From NCBI GenBank assembly GCA_027065695.1, contig JAMONP010000061.1, positions 1 through 64,000 on the forward strand: a DNA stretch of 64,000 nucleotides, written 5' to 3'. This document shows positions 1 through 8,433 of this stretch, one piece after another. The position numbers and the translations under genes are program-made. This DNA is from Desulfuromonadales bacterium (GTDB taxonomy: Bacteria > Desulfobacterota > Desulfuromonadia > Desulfuromonadales > BM103). The notes beneath the pieces are model-generated. The model saw only the letters and a program-made list of their open reading frames with translations. It was not told the origin of the DNA and did not search any database. The stretch's first letter is position 1; every line of letters begins with the position of its first letter.

Positions 1-153
1 CAAACAGCCCCACCGTTTGCGAACGCGGAACATGTTGTGCTTACCCCCCCCCTCAATCCTCTCTATAAACAGGGGGAGAGGAGCTGAACACGGAACGCCA
101 TGATTAGATACCCAGGTGGTTTTGTGATTTTTGACCGCGTGCGCATGGTGGGG

Positions 154-684
154 CTATGCGCACCCTACCGAGCTATAACAAACATAATGAAAGTCAGGGT
201 AGTCTTCCTCTGTGCGGATGTCCCATTCTGAAAAATTGAGGGGCGGGAAAAACCGATCTCCTTTGAAATCTCCTTTGATCCATGAAATATGTAACTCTGT
301 GGCGATTGGCAATGCTCTGCGATATACATATTCCCCGCCAAGGATAAAAATGGGCTGCCCATGTTGAGCCGCAGCAATCAGCCCCGATATGAAACTCTCG
401 CAGAGCTGTACACCGGGTAGTTCTGTCTGGCCAGGGAGTTCAGTCTGATTGCGACTCAGGACAATATTGTGTCTTCCCTGCAGCGGTCGGCCGATGCTCG
501 CATAGGTCTTGCGTCCCATGATGACCGTACAGTCCATGGTCAGCTCCTTGAAGAGTTGTAACTCCTCTGGCAGATGCCAGGGGATAGTGCCGCCAGATCC
601 AATGACCAGGTCATTGGTCATAGCGACAATAATAGCTACTTCAGGGATCTGCGATTGCCGTTTTGGGTCTGTTTTTATCAACAT
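154..684 (-). CDS. folA: Dihydrofolate reductase
   Basis: Reduces dihydrofolate to tetrahydrofolate with NADPH in the cytoplasm. The 176-residue protein has the family hallmarks: an IIVAMTNDLVIG-like first strand, the IPWHLPEE active-site loop with the W and acidic residue, VIMGRKTYASIG, and the C-terminal nucleotide-loop motif FILGGEYVYRRAL. It is slightly longer than typical bacterial enzymes because of about 15 extra N-terminal residues and a tandem duplication (QTELPGQTELPG, around residues 80-91). It lies 17 bp downstream of ntrC and is probably the last gene of dusB-ntrB-ntrC-folA. A perfect 8-bp hairpin (139-146 with 156-163) overlaps the stop codon but lacks a T-run, so I do not call it a terminator. 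The Shine-Dalgarno sequence is weak, so the exact start is less certain than the identity. Confidence 0.93.
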   Translation of the reverse strand: MLIKTDPKRQSQIPEVAIIVAMTNDLVIGSGGTIPWHLPEELQLFKELTMDCTVIMGRKTYASIGRPLQGRHNIVLSRNQTELPGQTELPGVQLCESFISGLIAAAQHGQPIFILGGEYVYRRALPIATELHISWIKGDFKGDRFFPPLNFSEWDIRTEEDYPDFHYVCYSSVGCA

Positions 685-701
685 TATTCAAGGGCAGAAG
701 G

Positions 702-2135
702 CTAGTTGCGCCTGGCAGTAATATTCAGAGTCTGGATCTTCTTCCGCAAAGTGTTACGGTTTATCCCCAGAACTTCTGCAGCCTTAACCTGGTTGCCGCG
801 AGTTTTTGCCAGCACAATATTGATCAGAGGGCGTTCCATCTGGTGAAGGACCATTTCATAAAGATTATTCATGTCCTGCAAGTCAATCTGAGCAAGAGAG
901 CTCTGTAACTTCTGGTTAATCAGACCCTCCAGCGAAGCACCATTGTTATCGTTATTATCACCCATGATCAGGCTGGGAAAATCTGCCGCATTAAGAAGTG
1001 CATCGGGAGAAAGCAGTGCTGCCCGCTGGATGATGTTCTCCAATTCGCGGACATTACCAGGCCATTCGTAATTGCATAACAGCTCCATTGCCTCTTTGGT
1101 GAGCCCGGAAGCCAGAGTTCCATATTCATTGCCAGCTTTGGTTAGGAAGTAATCGATCAGTTTCGGGATATCTTCACGACGTTCGCGCAGTGGCGGTAGA
1201 TCCAAGGGAACCACATTCAGACGATAGTATAAATCCTCGCGAAAGTCTTTTTTCTGAACTCTCTCCTTAAGATCCTGATTGGTCGCTGCAACGATGCGGG
1301 TGTTCACTTGAATGGTTGTACTGCCACCTGTTCGGGTTATTTCTTTCTCTTGCAGGACCCTCAGTAGCTTTGCCTGCAGTTCAAGAGGCATGTCGCCAAT
1401 TTCATCAAGGAAGAGGGTGCCGTCCTTGGCTTGTTCAAACTTGCCGATTTTTCTTTCCGTTGCTCCGGTAAAAGCTCCTTTTTCATGGCCGAACAATTCA
1501 CTTTCTAGCAGGTCCCTGGGGATCGCAGCGCAATTGAGAGCGATAAACGGTTTACCGAGACGTGAACTGTTGAAATGAATGGCTCGAGCGATCAGTTCCT
1601 TGCCGGTGCCGCTTTCACCATAAATCAGAACGGTGACATCGGAAGGAGCAATTTTGCCGAGCATCTTGTAAAGCTTCTGCATTGGCGGGCTCTGGCCAAT
1701 AATAGTGCGCTCCAGCTGGTAATTATCCTTGATCTCCTGCTTGAGAAGTGACACTTCAGCTGAGACATCTGCAGTCTTTTGAGCTTTGAAAATTATGGCA
1801 TCAAGGGCGTCCAGGTCAAACGGTTTGGTCAGGTAATCGTAGGCACCACGCTTCATTGCCTCAACAGCATTTTTCATAGATGATTCTGCTGTCATGATAA
1901 TGACCAGAGCTTGCGGACATTCCTCCTTGAACTTGCTGAGCAACTCCAGCCCGGAGAGCCCCGGCATTTTGATATCAAGAACTGCCAGGTCGTAAGTCTG
2001 CTTTCTGCTCAAAAGTAAAGCTTCCCGGCCGTTGCTGGCCAGGTCAACCTGATAGCCCTGTTTGGTCAGTGATTTGGAGAGTACCCAGCGCATACTTTCT
2101 TCATCATCCGCAACCAGAATCCGTTTTATCGACAT
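702..2135 (-). CDS. ntrC: Sigma54-dependent response regulator, NtrC family
   Basis: DNA-binding activator that uses ATP to open sigma54 promoters when phosphorylated. Three domains are visible in 477 residues: a receiver (1-120) with acidic pocket DDEE, phospho-acceptor D54 in AVLDIKMPG and the KPFD lysine; a central AAA+ domain with Walker A GESGTGKE, the sigma54-contacting GAFTGA loop and GTLFLDEIG Walker B; and a C-terminal Fis-type helix-turn-helix (KAAEVLGINRNTLRKKI). A clear GGAG lies about 10 bases before the ATG. It follows the histidine kinase by about 40 bp, so it is the likely partner. The pair is close to classical GlnG/GlnL; whether it senses nitrogen here is inferred from family. 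Confidence 0.93.
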   Translation of the reverse strand: MSIKRILVADDEESMRWVLSKSLTKQGYQVDLASNGREALLLSRKQTYDLAVLDIKMPGLSGLELLSKFKEECPQALVIIMTAESSMKNAVEAMKRGAYDYLTKPFDLDALDAIIFKAQKTADVSAEVSLLKQEIKDNYQLERTIIGQSPPMQKLYKMLGKIAPSDVTVLIYGESGTGKELIARAIHFNSSRLGKPFIALNCAAIPRDLLESELFGHEKGAFTGATERKIGKFEQAKDGTLFLDEIGDMPLELQAKLLRVLQEKEITRTGGSTTIQVNTRIVAATNQDLKERVQKKDFREDLYYRLNVVPLDLPPLRERREDIPKLIDYFLTKAGNEYGTLASGLTKEAMELLCNYEWPGNVRELENIIQRAALLSPDALLNAADFPSLIMGDNNDNNGASLEGLINQKLQSSLAQIDLQDMNNLYEMVLHQMERPLINIVLAKTRGNQVKAAEVLGINRNTLRKKIQTLNITARRN

Positions 2136-2176
2136 ATAAAAAACTCCTGGAAAAATATCTTATATTAACAGTTGCA

Positions 2177-3325
2177 TTAACAGTGCAGTGGCAATGAAAC
2201 AATTATGCTCGTTCCCTTTTTAGGGGAACTTTCAATCTTCAGTAAGCCATGGTGGTCTTCAACAATTTTCTGGGAGATTGCCAAACCAAGGCCACTCCCT
2301 TTGCTTTTGGTGGTGAAATAGGGAGTGAATATTCGATCCATTTCTTCCGGTGCAATACCGCAGCCTGTATCACTGATTGTGATGTCTACCATTGGTGATG
2401 GGCGTCCACCTGGACTGGTTATATGGTAATTGCTGGCAATCCTGGTTCCGACGGTTACCTCACCCGTATGGCTGTCGGTATGATTGTCAGTATTGCTAAT
2501 GGCCTCACCGGCATTCTTGATGAGATTGAGGAAAAGGCGGGTCAAAAGGTCCCCATCTGCCTGAATCGGCGGAATGCTTGGATCGAGTTTTAATGTGAAC
2601 TTAATATTTTGACTTCGTACTGCTTCTCTTTGCAGGAGGATGATATCACCCAGAATTTGGGATAGATCGACATTATCGATCTCCGGTGATCGTGGGTTGC
2701 CCAGGTCCATCAGTTCTTCGATGATGAAATTGATGCGTTCTACTTCCTTGATCATGATCTGCGTGTAGTCCTGTAAGCCACTTTCTTCGCCCAGTTCCAT
2801 GGAGAGTAGCTGTGCGGCTCCTTTGATCCCCCCCAAGGGGTTTTTGATCTCATGGGCCAATCCGGCGGCCAGGGTACCCAGTATAGACAGCTTGTCGGCA
2901 CGGCGCAGAGTCCCTTCGAGTTCTTTGATCTGGGAGAGGTCGCGAAGGATTATGACTGCTCCATCCTGATTGCCCACGTTGGCAAAAATTGGCGCAGCAT
3001 AAGCATTGACCGGTAATGGCGCAGCGTCTGATCTTTGTAGGTAAAGGCCTTCATCGTCGGTGATGGAGCGACCCTCTTCAAGGGCAACTTTAACTAGATA
3101 GAGCAGGGTCTTCTGGTCTTTGAACAGACCCTGATAGTGCTGATCAATCATCTGGCGTGATGATCGTTTCATCAGTGCTTCGGCGGCCGGGTTGAAGAGT
3201 GTAATTCGCCCTGCCTGATTAAAAGCTATCACTGCCCGGTCGATATTCTCCAGAATCATGGCATAGAGAGCCGAGCCGCTGTTGGTCGGCGCAGCGGGTT
3301 TTTGGTTGACAGCTTCAGGCGGCAT
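2177..3325 (-). CDS. ntrB: Nitrogen regulation-type sensor histidine kinase
   Basis: Cytoplasmic sensor kinase that phosphorylates the NtrC-type regulator downstream. No membrane segment is visible. An N-terminal PAS domain (about residues 20-130) is followed by a HisKA helix with phospho-acceptor H158 in AGLAHEIKNPLGG and an HATPase domain with the N box (NLIKNAGEA), DTGCGIAPEE and KSKGSGLGLAIS. I chose the ATG at 3325, with GAGGAG about 10 bases upstream; a TTG two codons earlier at 3331 is also open. With this start the gene overlaps the end of dusB by 11 bases, implying co-translation. The HEIKNPL motif and the neighbouring NtrC support assignment to the NtrB/GlnL group. Confidence 0.9.
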   Translation of the reverse strand: MPPEAVNQKPAAPTNSGSALYAMILENIDRAVIAFNQAGRITLFNPAAEALMKRSSRQMIDQHYQGLFKDQKTLLYLVKVALEEGRSITDDEGLYLQRSDAAPLPVNAYAAPIFANVGNQDGAVIILRDLSQIKELEGTLRRADKLSILGTLAAGLAHEIKNPLGGIKGAAQLLSMELGEESGLQDYTQIMIKEVERINFIIEELMDLGNPRSPEIDNVDLSQILGDIILLQREAVRSQNIKFTLKLDPSIPPIQADGDLLTRLFLNLIKNAGEAISNTDNHTDSHTGEVTVGTRIASNYHITSPGGRPSPMVDITISDTGCGIAPEEMDRIFTPYFTTKSKGSGLGLAISQKIVEDHHGLLKIESSPKKGTSIIVSLPLHC

Positions 3326-4274
3326 CAGCAAAGAACTCCTCGAGCTGGCTGCTCATTTCGGCAATCGTTTTGGTTTGATTAATCTGTGCGCGGAACCCCG
3401 CCGCGTTTTCCATGCCGCGTACATACCAGCTGAGATGCTTACGCATCTGGCCAAGGGTTTTCTGTGGCCCAAAGGTCTCCAGACTTAGTTTGAAATGATT
3501 TCGAACTACGGCCAGTCGCTCTGCAGAGGTTGGCTGGACGATTGGCCGACCTGCCAGTAGATCAAGGGCCTGGCTTATAATCCAGGGATTGCCATATCCA
3601 CCACGTCCAATCATGACAGCATCACAGCCGGTTTGTGCAAACATGGATTTAACGTCTTCGGCACAAAAGAGGTCGCCACTGCCGATAACTGGGATCGACA
3701 GGGCTTCTTTGAGCATTTTGATCTGTTGCCACTCTGCCTGCCCAGCGAACATCTGGGAACGCGTTCGTGGGTGCAAGGTGACGGCATCCACTCCTTCCTC
3801 AGCAGCGATGCGAGCAATCTCAAGAAAGTTGATCGAGTCGTGATCCCAGCCGGAGCGGAATTTGATTGTCAGAGGCAGAGTGGTTGCGCTGCGGACGGCA
3901 GCTATAATACGAGCAACCTTGTCTGGCTCGCGCAACAGGGCGCTGCCGGCTCCCGAGCGGATGACTTTGCGGACCGGGCAGCCGAAGTTGAGATCAATTA
4001 ACTCACCACAATCTTCAACCAACTTGGTTGCTTCTGCCAGACGCTTTGGAGATTCGCCGAAGAGTTGCACCCCTCGAGGCCGTTCTTCAGAATGGGTTTT
4101 CAACAATTCGCGAGTTGCCTTGCCATTAAAAAAAAGGCCATTGGCGCTGATCATTTCAGTGAAGACCAGCGCGGCACCATGACGCTTCATAATAAGACGA
4201 TAGGGCAGGTCTGAAATGCCCGCCATAGGTGCTGAAATAATTGGATTATCGAGTTTCAGTGTACCAATATTCAT
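3315..4274 (-). CDS. dusB: tRNA-dihydrouridine synthase B
   Basis: FMN- and NADPH-dependent enzyme that reduces uridine to dihydrouridine in the D loop of tRNAs. The 319-residue protein begins with the family signature ISAPMAGISDLPYR, contains the catalytic-cysteine motif DLNFGCPVRKV, the FMN-binding IGSGDLF and VMIGRGGYGNPW, and a C-terminal helical domain beginning near residue 250. Length is normal for DusB. It is the first gene of the minus-strand operon; ntrB begins inside its 3' end. A dus gene beside ntrBC recalls the dusB-fis and nifR3-ntrBC arrangements known from other proteobacteria. Confidence 0.93.
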   Translation of the reverse strand: MNIGTLKLDNPIISAPMAGISDLPYRLIMKRHGAALVFTEMISANGLFFNGKATRELLKTHSEERPRGVQLFGESPKRLAEATKLVEDCGELIDLNFGCPVRKVIRSGAGSALLREPDKVARIIAAVRSATTLPLTIKFRSGWDHDSINFLEIARIAAEEGVDAVTLHPRTRSQMFAGQAEWQQIKMLKEALSIPVIGSGDLFCAEDVKSMFAQTGCDAVMIGRGGYGNPWIISQALDLLAGRPIVQPTSAERLAVVRNHFKLSLETFGPQKTLGQMRKHLSWYVRGMENAAGFRAQINQTKTIAEMSSQLEEFFADAA

Positions 4275-4651
4275 GAATTATTTGCCTATTTTTTGTGCAT
4301 TTTAGCATGACAGGTCTTTTGTGCAAATAAAAATAACGACCGCTACAGAAAAAAGAAATCGCATACTGTATACAAAATACAAAATCGACTTGACACTTTA
4401 TGGGTGACTTGTTAGAAAGTAGTCTGGAATATGAGAAAAGGTAAAGAATCACAAAAGTGATTTGATTTGCTCCAATTTGATTTTTTCCTGCTGTGTCTGG
4501 TCTTCTGTTCTGGTATGGGTTCTACATATCTGGTCTGGGCTGTTGGCGGGTTGTTTTGTCATTTGACAGTTGTTTTACTAGCAAGGGACGAGTTTTACTC
4601 GTGGTGGGTATTCAGCCTGCCTCCATTTCATTCCACAAAAGGAGAGAGAGT
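4275..4651. other. Divergent intergenic region between dusB and citrate synthase
   Basis: AT-rich, non-coding 377-bp stretch that must hold the promoters for dusB (minus) and citrate synthase (plus). A possible sigma70 promoter pointing toward citrate synthase is TTGACA at 4390-4395, a 17-bp spacer and TAGAAA at 4413-4418 (4 of 6 matches in the -10). A second TTGACA at 4563-4568 has no acceptable -10. An open frame extends upstream of the true citrate synthase start, but its translation (residues rich in C, F, L, S and W) does not resemble citrate synthase, so I treat it as untranslated leader. Confidence 0.45.
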
Positions 4652-5962
4652 ATGTCAACACTGAAAGAAGTCCTACGTAAGAAGATTGAAGCGCATCGCC
4701 CCCGCATTACCAAGCTGGTCAAAGAGTGTGGTGATGTCAAATTGGGTGACGTTACCATTGCTCAGACTATTGGCGGCGCTCGTGGCATCAAGAGCCTGGT
4801 CACGGATATATCCTACCTTGATCCGATGGAAGGCATTCGTTTCCGCGGCATGACCATCCCTGAAACCTTTGATGCACTGCCAAAATTCCCGGGCAGCGAT
4901 TATCCCTACGTGGAAGGCTTCTGGTACCTGCTGCTGACCGGTGATGTGCCGACCATGGAGCAGACCCTGGAAGTTGTCGAAGCCTGGAAGGCAAAAGCTG
5001 AGCTTCCTCTGTATGTCATCGACGTGCTGCGTGCCATGCCTCGCGACTCTCATCCGATGACCATGTTCTCTGCTGGCATCCTGGCCATGCAGCGTGACTC
5101 GGTGTTCTCCAGCAACTATGCGGCTGGTAAGTTCAACAAGATGACCTGCTGGGAAGACATGTTCGAAGACTGTGATAACCTGATGGCCAAACTTGGTCCT
5201 CTCGGCGCTTACATCTACCGTATGAAGTACATGGGCGACACTCACATTGAAGCTGACCCCGATCTGGACATGGGTGGTAACTTCGCTCGCATGATGGGTA
5301 TCGATGCTCCTTATGATGACGTTGCACGTATGTACTTCATCCTGCATTCCGATCATGAGTCCGGTAACGTTTCCGCACACACCACTCACCTGGTTGCCTC
5401 GGCTCTGTCCGACGCTTACTATTCATACAGCGCTGGTATCAACGGCCTGGCTGGTCCTCTGCATGGACTGGCCAACGAGGAAGTTCTCCGCTGGACCCAG
5501 GCTTTCATGGAAAGACTCGGCGGCGAAGTTCCAACCGAAGAAGGTCTCAAGAAGGCTCTGTGGGATACTCTTAACAGCGGTCAGGTCATCCCTGGTTACG
5601 GTCATGCCGTTCTGCGCAAGACCGACCCGCGCTACGCTTCACAGCGTGAGTTCTGCATGAAGACCGAAGGCCTCAAAGATTATCCACTGTTCCAGTTGAT
5701 CAAGATGATCTTCGAAGTTGCTCCTGGCGTGCTCACTGAGCATGGTAAAGCCAAGAACCCCTGGCCAAATGTTGACGCACAGTCTGGCGTCATCCAGTGG
5801 TACTACGGTGTCACTCAGTACGAATTCTACACCGTGCTGTTCGGTGTTGGTCGTGCACTTGGTTGCCTCGCTAACATCACTTGGGACCGCGCTCTTGGTT
5901 ACGCTATCGAGCGTCCTAAGTCGGTTACCACGGCTATGCTGGAAGAAGCTGCCGGTATCTAA
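4652..5962 (+). CDS. gltA: Citrate synthase, eukaryote-like type
   Basis: Condenses acetyl-CoA and oxaloacetate to citrate, entering the TCA cycle. The 436-residue product resembles mitochondrial-type citrate synthase: MEGIRFRGMTIPE near the N-terminus, the active-site histidine regions HSDHESGNVSAHTTH and GPLHGLANEE, and GYGHAVLRKTDPR with the third catalytic region. The family is characteristic of Geobacter relatives that oxidise acetate completely. The ATG at 4652 is preceded by AAAGGAGAGAGAG, an excellent ribosome-binding site; an upstream in-frame extension has no similarity. Codon choice (many CTG, GGT, CGT and AAG) suggests high expression. The gene is monocistronic and followed by a strong terminator. 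Confidence 0.95.
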   Translation: MSTLKEVLRKKIEAHRPRITKLVKECGDVKLGDVTIAQTIGGARGIKSLVTDISYLDPMEGIRFRGMTIPETFDALPKFPGSDYPYVEGFWYLLLTGDVPTMEQTLEVVEAWKAKAELPLYVIDVLRAMPRDSHPMTMFSAGILAMQRDSVFSSNYAAGKFNKMTCWEDMFEDCDNLMAKLGPLGAYIYRMKYMGDTHIEADPDLDMGGNFARMMGIDAPYDDVARMYFILHSDHESGNVSAHTTHLVASALSDAYYSYSAGINGLAGPLHGLANEEVLRWTQAFMERLGGEVPTEEGLKKALWDTLNSGQVIPGYGHAVLRKTDPRYASQREFCMKTEGLKDYPLFQLIKMIFEVAPGVLTEHGKAKNPWPNVDAQSGVIQWYYGVTQYEFYTVLFGVGRALGCLANITWDRALGYAIERPKSVTTAMLEEAAGI

Positions 5963-5990
5963 GCTGACAGCGTCAAATGCAAAGGATAAA

Positions 5991-6019
5991 GGGGATGCCT
6001 CTTGGGGCATCCCCTTTTT
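5991..6019 (+). terminator. Rho-independent terminator of citrate synthase gene
   Basis: GC-rich perfect 9-bp stem (GGGGATGCC at 5991-5999 with GGCATCCCC at 6006-6014), a 6-base loop and a TTTTT run immediately after, 28 bp downstream of the stop codon. Confidence 0.92.
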
Positions 6020-6142
6020 ATGATTAAAGCAGAAAACCAGGGAATACGGGTCTCAGGTTGAATTTTTTTTTGTGGTGACTATATTGATAGGGTGTTTAAG
6101 GTCTCTCAGTGTTACTATTCTTTTAAAGGAGTTCCCCTAATT

Positions 6143-6733
6143 ATGTTGAAACGTTTTGCCATGTTGTTGCTTGTCGTGTTGATAATTCTGCCATCTCTGA
6201 GCGGTTGTGGCTATAATCAGATCCAGAAGAACGAAGAAGCTGTATTCTCTGCCTGGGCTGATGTCGAAGCGACTTACCAGAGACGTAGCGATCTGATTCC
6301 TAATCTGGTTGCAACTGTCAAGGCTTACGCAGCACATGAGAAGGAGACCTTACAGGCTGTTACCGAGGCCCGCGCTAGTGTCGGCAAGGCGCAAGTCAAT
6401 ACAGGTGATCTTGGCAATCCTGCTGCCTTGCAGAAGTTCCAACAGGCCCAGGGTGCCCTGTCCGGTGCACTTTCCCGGCTGTTGGTGACTGTTGAACGTT
6501 ATCCTGACCTGAAGGCCAACCAAAACTTTCGTGATTTGCAAAATCAGCTTGAAGGGACCGAAAATCGTATTAATGTTGCCCGTCAACGTTACAACAAGGC
6601 TGTACAAATCTTCAATAGTTCAATACGTACTTTTCCCAACAACTTGACCAACAACTTCCTGCTCAATCTTGAGCGTAAGGAACCTTTCAAGGCCGATGCT
6701 GGTGCTGAGAAAGCCCCTGCAGTGAAATTTTAA
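6143..6733 (+). CDS. lemA: LemA family lipoprotein
   Basis: The 196-residue protein starts with a hydrophobic signal and a lipobox (LPSLSGCGY), so it is probably a lipoprotein. The LemA core is unmistakable: [50 protein letters not shown] and [12 protein letters not shown]. LemA proteins form long helical bundles whose biochemical role is not established. The start at 6143 has AAGGAG about 11 bases upstream. TPM-domain genes follow within 3 bp and 84 bp, the usual LemA-TPM arrangement, suggesting one membrane-associated complex. Confidence 0.93.
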   Translation: MLKRFAMLLLVVLIILPSLSGCGYNQIQKNEEAVFSAWADVEATYQRRSDLIPNLVATVKAYAAHEKETLQAVTEARASVGKAQVNTGDLGNPAALQKFQQAQGALSGALSRLLVTVERYPDLKANQNFRDLQNQLEGTENRINVARQRYNKAVQIFNSSIRTFPNNLTNNFLLNLERKEPFKADAGAEKAPAVKF

Positions 6734-6736
6734 GCT

Positions 6737-7462
6737 ATGCGCATACGTCGATTTATCCTGCATATTCTGTTCTTTATGCTCCTGCCGTTAAATCTTGCGG
6801 CGCTTGAGGTACCGAAAGTTACCGGTTATGTCAATGACCATGCTGGCATGATTTCTTCGGCAACGGAGTTGAAAATAGAGAATTTTCTGCGTGGCTTCGA
6901 GAGTAGTGACTCGACTCAGTTGGTGCTGCTGACTATCGATTCTCTTGATGGTGAGTCTCTTGAAGAGTATAGCCTGAAGGTTGCCGAAAGCTGGAAACTC
7001 GGACAGAAAGACAAGGATAATGGCGCACTCTTGTTGATTGTCAAGAAAGACCGAAAGATCCGCATTGAGGTTGGCTATGGTCTTGAGGGTAGGCTTACTG
7101 ATCTGCTTACTGGACGGATCATCGACAATGAAATCGCCCCACGCTTCAAGGCTGGTGATTTCGAAGGCGGAATCGTTGCCGGAATAACAGCTATGGCCAA
7201 AGCTGTGCGTGGTGAATATCAAGGTACTGGCAATTCTGGCCAAAAGAAAAAACGTAACCCCTTGGGGGCTTTGGCTCTGCTTATATTTCTGGGGCCAGGC
7301 TTGATGCTTCTTGGTGGTGGTGGCCGACGAGGCCGACATCGCCGTAGTGGCTTTTGGATCGGCGGCTTCGGTGGCGGTGGCGGTGGCTTTGGCGGTGGTG
7401 GCGGTGGCTTTGGAGGAGGCGGTGGCGGCTTTGGCGGTGGCGGTTCTTCCGGTGGATGGTGA
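6737..7462 (+). CDS. TPM domain protein, YgcG-like, with glycine-rich tail
   Basis: A 241-residue protein with an N-terminal signal peptide (ends near LNLAALE), a TPM_phosphatase domain (about residues 25-155: VTGYVNDHAGMIS, QLVLLTIDSLDGESLEEYSLKVAESWKLG, NGALLLIVKKDRKIRIEVGYGLEG), one transmembrane helix (about 178-195) and a long Gly/Phe-rich C-terminal tail. This is the standard YgcG layout: TPM domain in the periplasm or outside, low-complexity tail in the cytoplasm. It starts 3 bp after lemA, so is co-transcribed. TPM domains have been linked to photosystem repair in plants and to acid phosphatase activity; the bacterial role is unresolved. Confidence 0.88.
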   Translation: MRIRRFILHILFFMLLPLNLAALEVPKVTGYVNDHAGMISSATELKIENFLRGFESSDSTQLVLLTIDSLDGESLEEYSLKVAESWKLGQKDKDNGALLLIVKKDRKIRIEVGYGLEGRLTDLLTGRIIDNEIAPRFKAGDFEGGIVAGITAMAKAVRGEYQGTGNSGQKKKRNPLGALALLIFLGPGLMLLGGGGRRGRHRRSGFWIGGFGGGGGGFGGGGGGFGGGGGGFGGGGSSGGW

Positions 7463-7546
7463 AAGCCTGTGGGTAACATGGTTGTCTTTGCGCCAGTCAC
7501 CAGTTCAACGATTCAACAGTTCAACATGGAAACGTAAAGGTTTCGT

Positions 7547-8176
7547 ATGACAACAGCAAAAAACTTTTTTACTGAAGAGGAAAAACAACGTATTGAGGCG
7601 GCGGTACGGAAGGCGGAGAAACGTACCAGTGGCGAGATAGTACCGATGGTGGTCGATGAGTCCTGTGATTATCCGCGGGCAGAAATCCTGGGTGCAGGAC
7701 TTTTTTCCCTGGCCAGTGCAGTGACTCTCAGTTGGGCCTTCTTTGGTGAATCTCTATGGCATTTTCTATGGCTTTTTGTGCTTGGCTATATCCCCTTTAA
7801 AATCCTTGTTCGTAGCCTACCTTCTCTGCGAAGACGTCTCATTCACCCGTTTGAGATCAGCGAGGAAGTTGAAGAGAAGGCAATGGTTGCTTTTCTTGAA
7901 CACGGCCTTCATCACACCCGTGATGAAACCGGAATACTCATTCTTATCTCTCTCTTCGAATGTCGGGTGCATGTTCTGGCCGACCGTGGTATTAACGCTG
8001 TCGTTCCTACCGATACCTGGGATGGAATTGTTCGTACCATTACCGAGGGCATCCATTGTGGCGAGACTTGCAATGCGCTCTGTACTGCTATCGACAACTG
8101 TGGCCAACTCCTCGAGGAAAATTTTCCGGTGAAAGCAGACGATACCGACGAACTGCCCAACCTTATCATTGGCTGA
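7547..8176 (+). CDS. TPM domain integral membrane protein
   Basis: A second TPM protein, 209 residues, without a signal peptide. It starts FFTEEEKQRIEAAVRKAEKRTSGEIVPMVV, the form typical of cytoplasmic-facing TPM proteins, has two hydrophobic helices (about residues 48-64 and 68-85), then a C-terminal half with RDETGILILISLFECRVHVLADRGIN, which carries the conserved core of the family. Together with the preceding lemA and YgcG-like genes it forms the common three-gene cluster. A palindromic repeat begins 37 bp after its stop codon. Confidence 0.85.
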   Translation: MTTAKNFFTEEEKQRIEAAVRKAEKRTSGEIVPMVVDESCDYPRAEILGAGLFSLASAVTLSWAFFGESLWHFLWLFVLGYIPFKILVRSLPSLRRRLIHPFEISEEVEEKAMVAFLEHGLHHTRDETGILILISLFECRVHVLADRGINAVVPTDTWDGIVRTITEGIHCGETCNALCTAIDNCGQLLEENFPVKADDTDELPNLIIG

Positions 8177-8212
8177 ACGGTATAGTAGCACTACCCTGGC
8201 TTGCGGCAGTCT

Positions 8213-8375
8213 AGGAGCTTGTCCGACAATAAGGGTCGCAGCGAAAACCCAGAAGTTTGAGAACAGATTTTGACTCGTTTGAGAGTAATAGCCCTAGCTA
8301 TTGGTCGAAAAGGAGCTGAAATATGGGCCAAACAACTGGGTTTGCAGCCGATCATGGATTGTCGGACAAGCTCCT
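8213..8375. repeat. Palindromic element, copy 1
   Basis: A 163-bp element between the second TPM gene and the M23 peptidase gene. Its ends are a perfect 18-bp inverted repeat (AGGAGCTTGTCCGACAAT and complement). The whole unit is an imperfect palindrome: the left arm aligns to the reverse complement of the right arm with shared blocks such as AAACCCAG and GTTTG, and a small hairpin (AATAGC/GCTATT, 8287-8302) lies exactly at the centre. Five related copies occur in this window. Flanking TA on each side hints at a CTAG-like target. No transposase is encoded. Confidence 0.9.
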
Positions 8376-8433
8376 AAGTAGACAATCCTTTATGTTTACT
8401 GAGATGTTTTGAGTTCATATAGGAGTTTACGAC

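Noticed and set aside
139-163. 8-bp hairpin overlapping the end of folA
   Set aside because: Perfect stem but no T-run on the minus strand; not enough for a terminator call.
4563-4568. TTGACA upstream of citrate synthase
   Set aside because: No -10 within 15-19 bp.
4673-5389. Long open frame antisense to citrate synthase (238 codons, minus strand)
   Set aside because: It mirrors a highly conserved, highly biased coding sequence; no family similarity and no ribosome-binding site.
7219-7500. Proline-rich frame on minus strand opposite the Gly-rich tail
   Set aside because: Complement of a low-complexity GGC/GGT repeat; not a gene.
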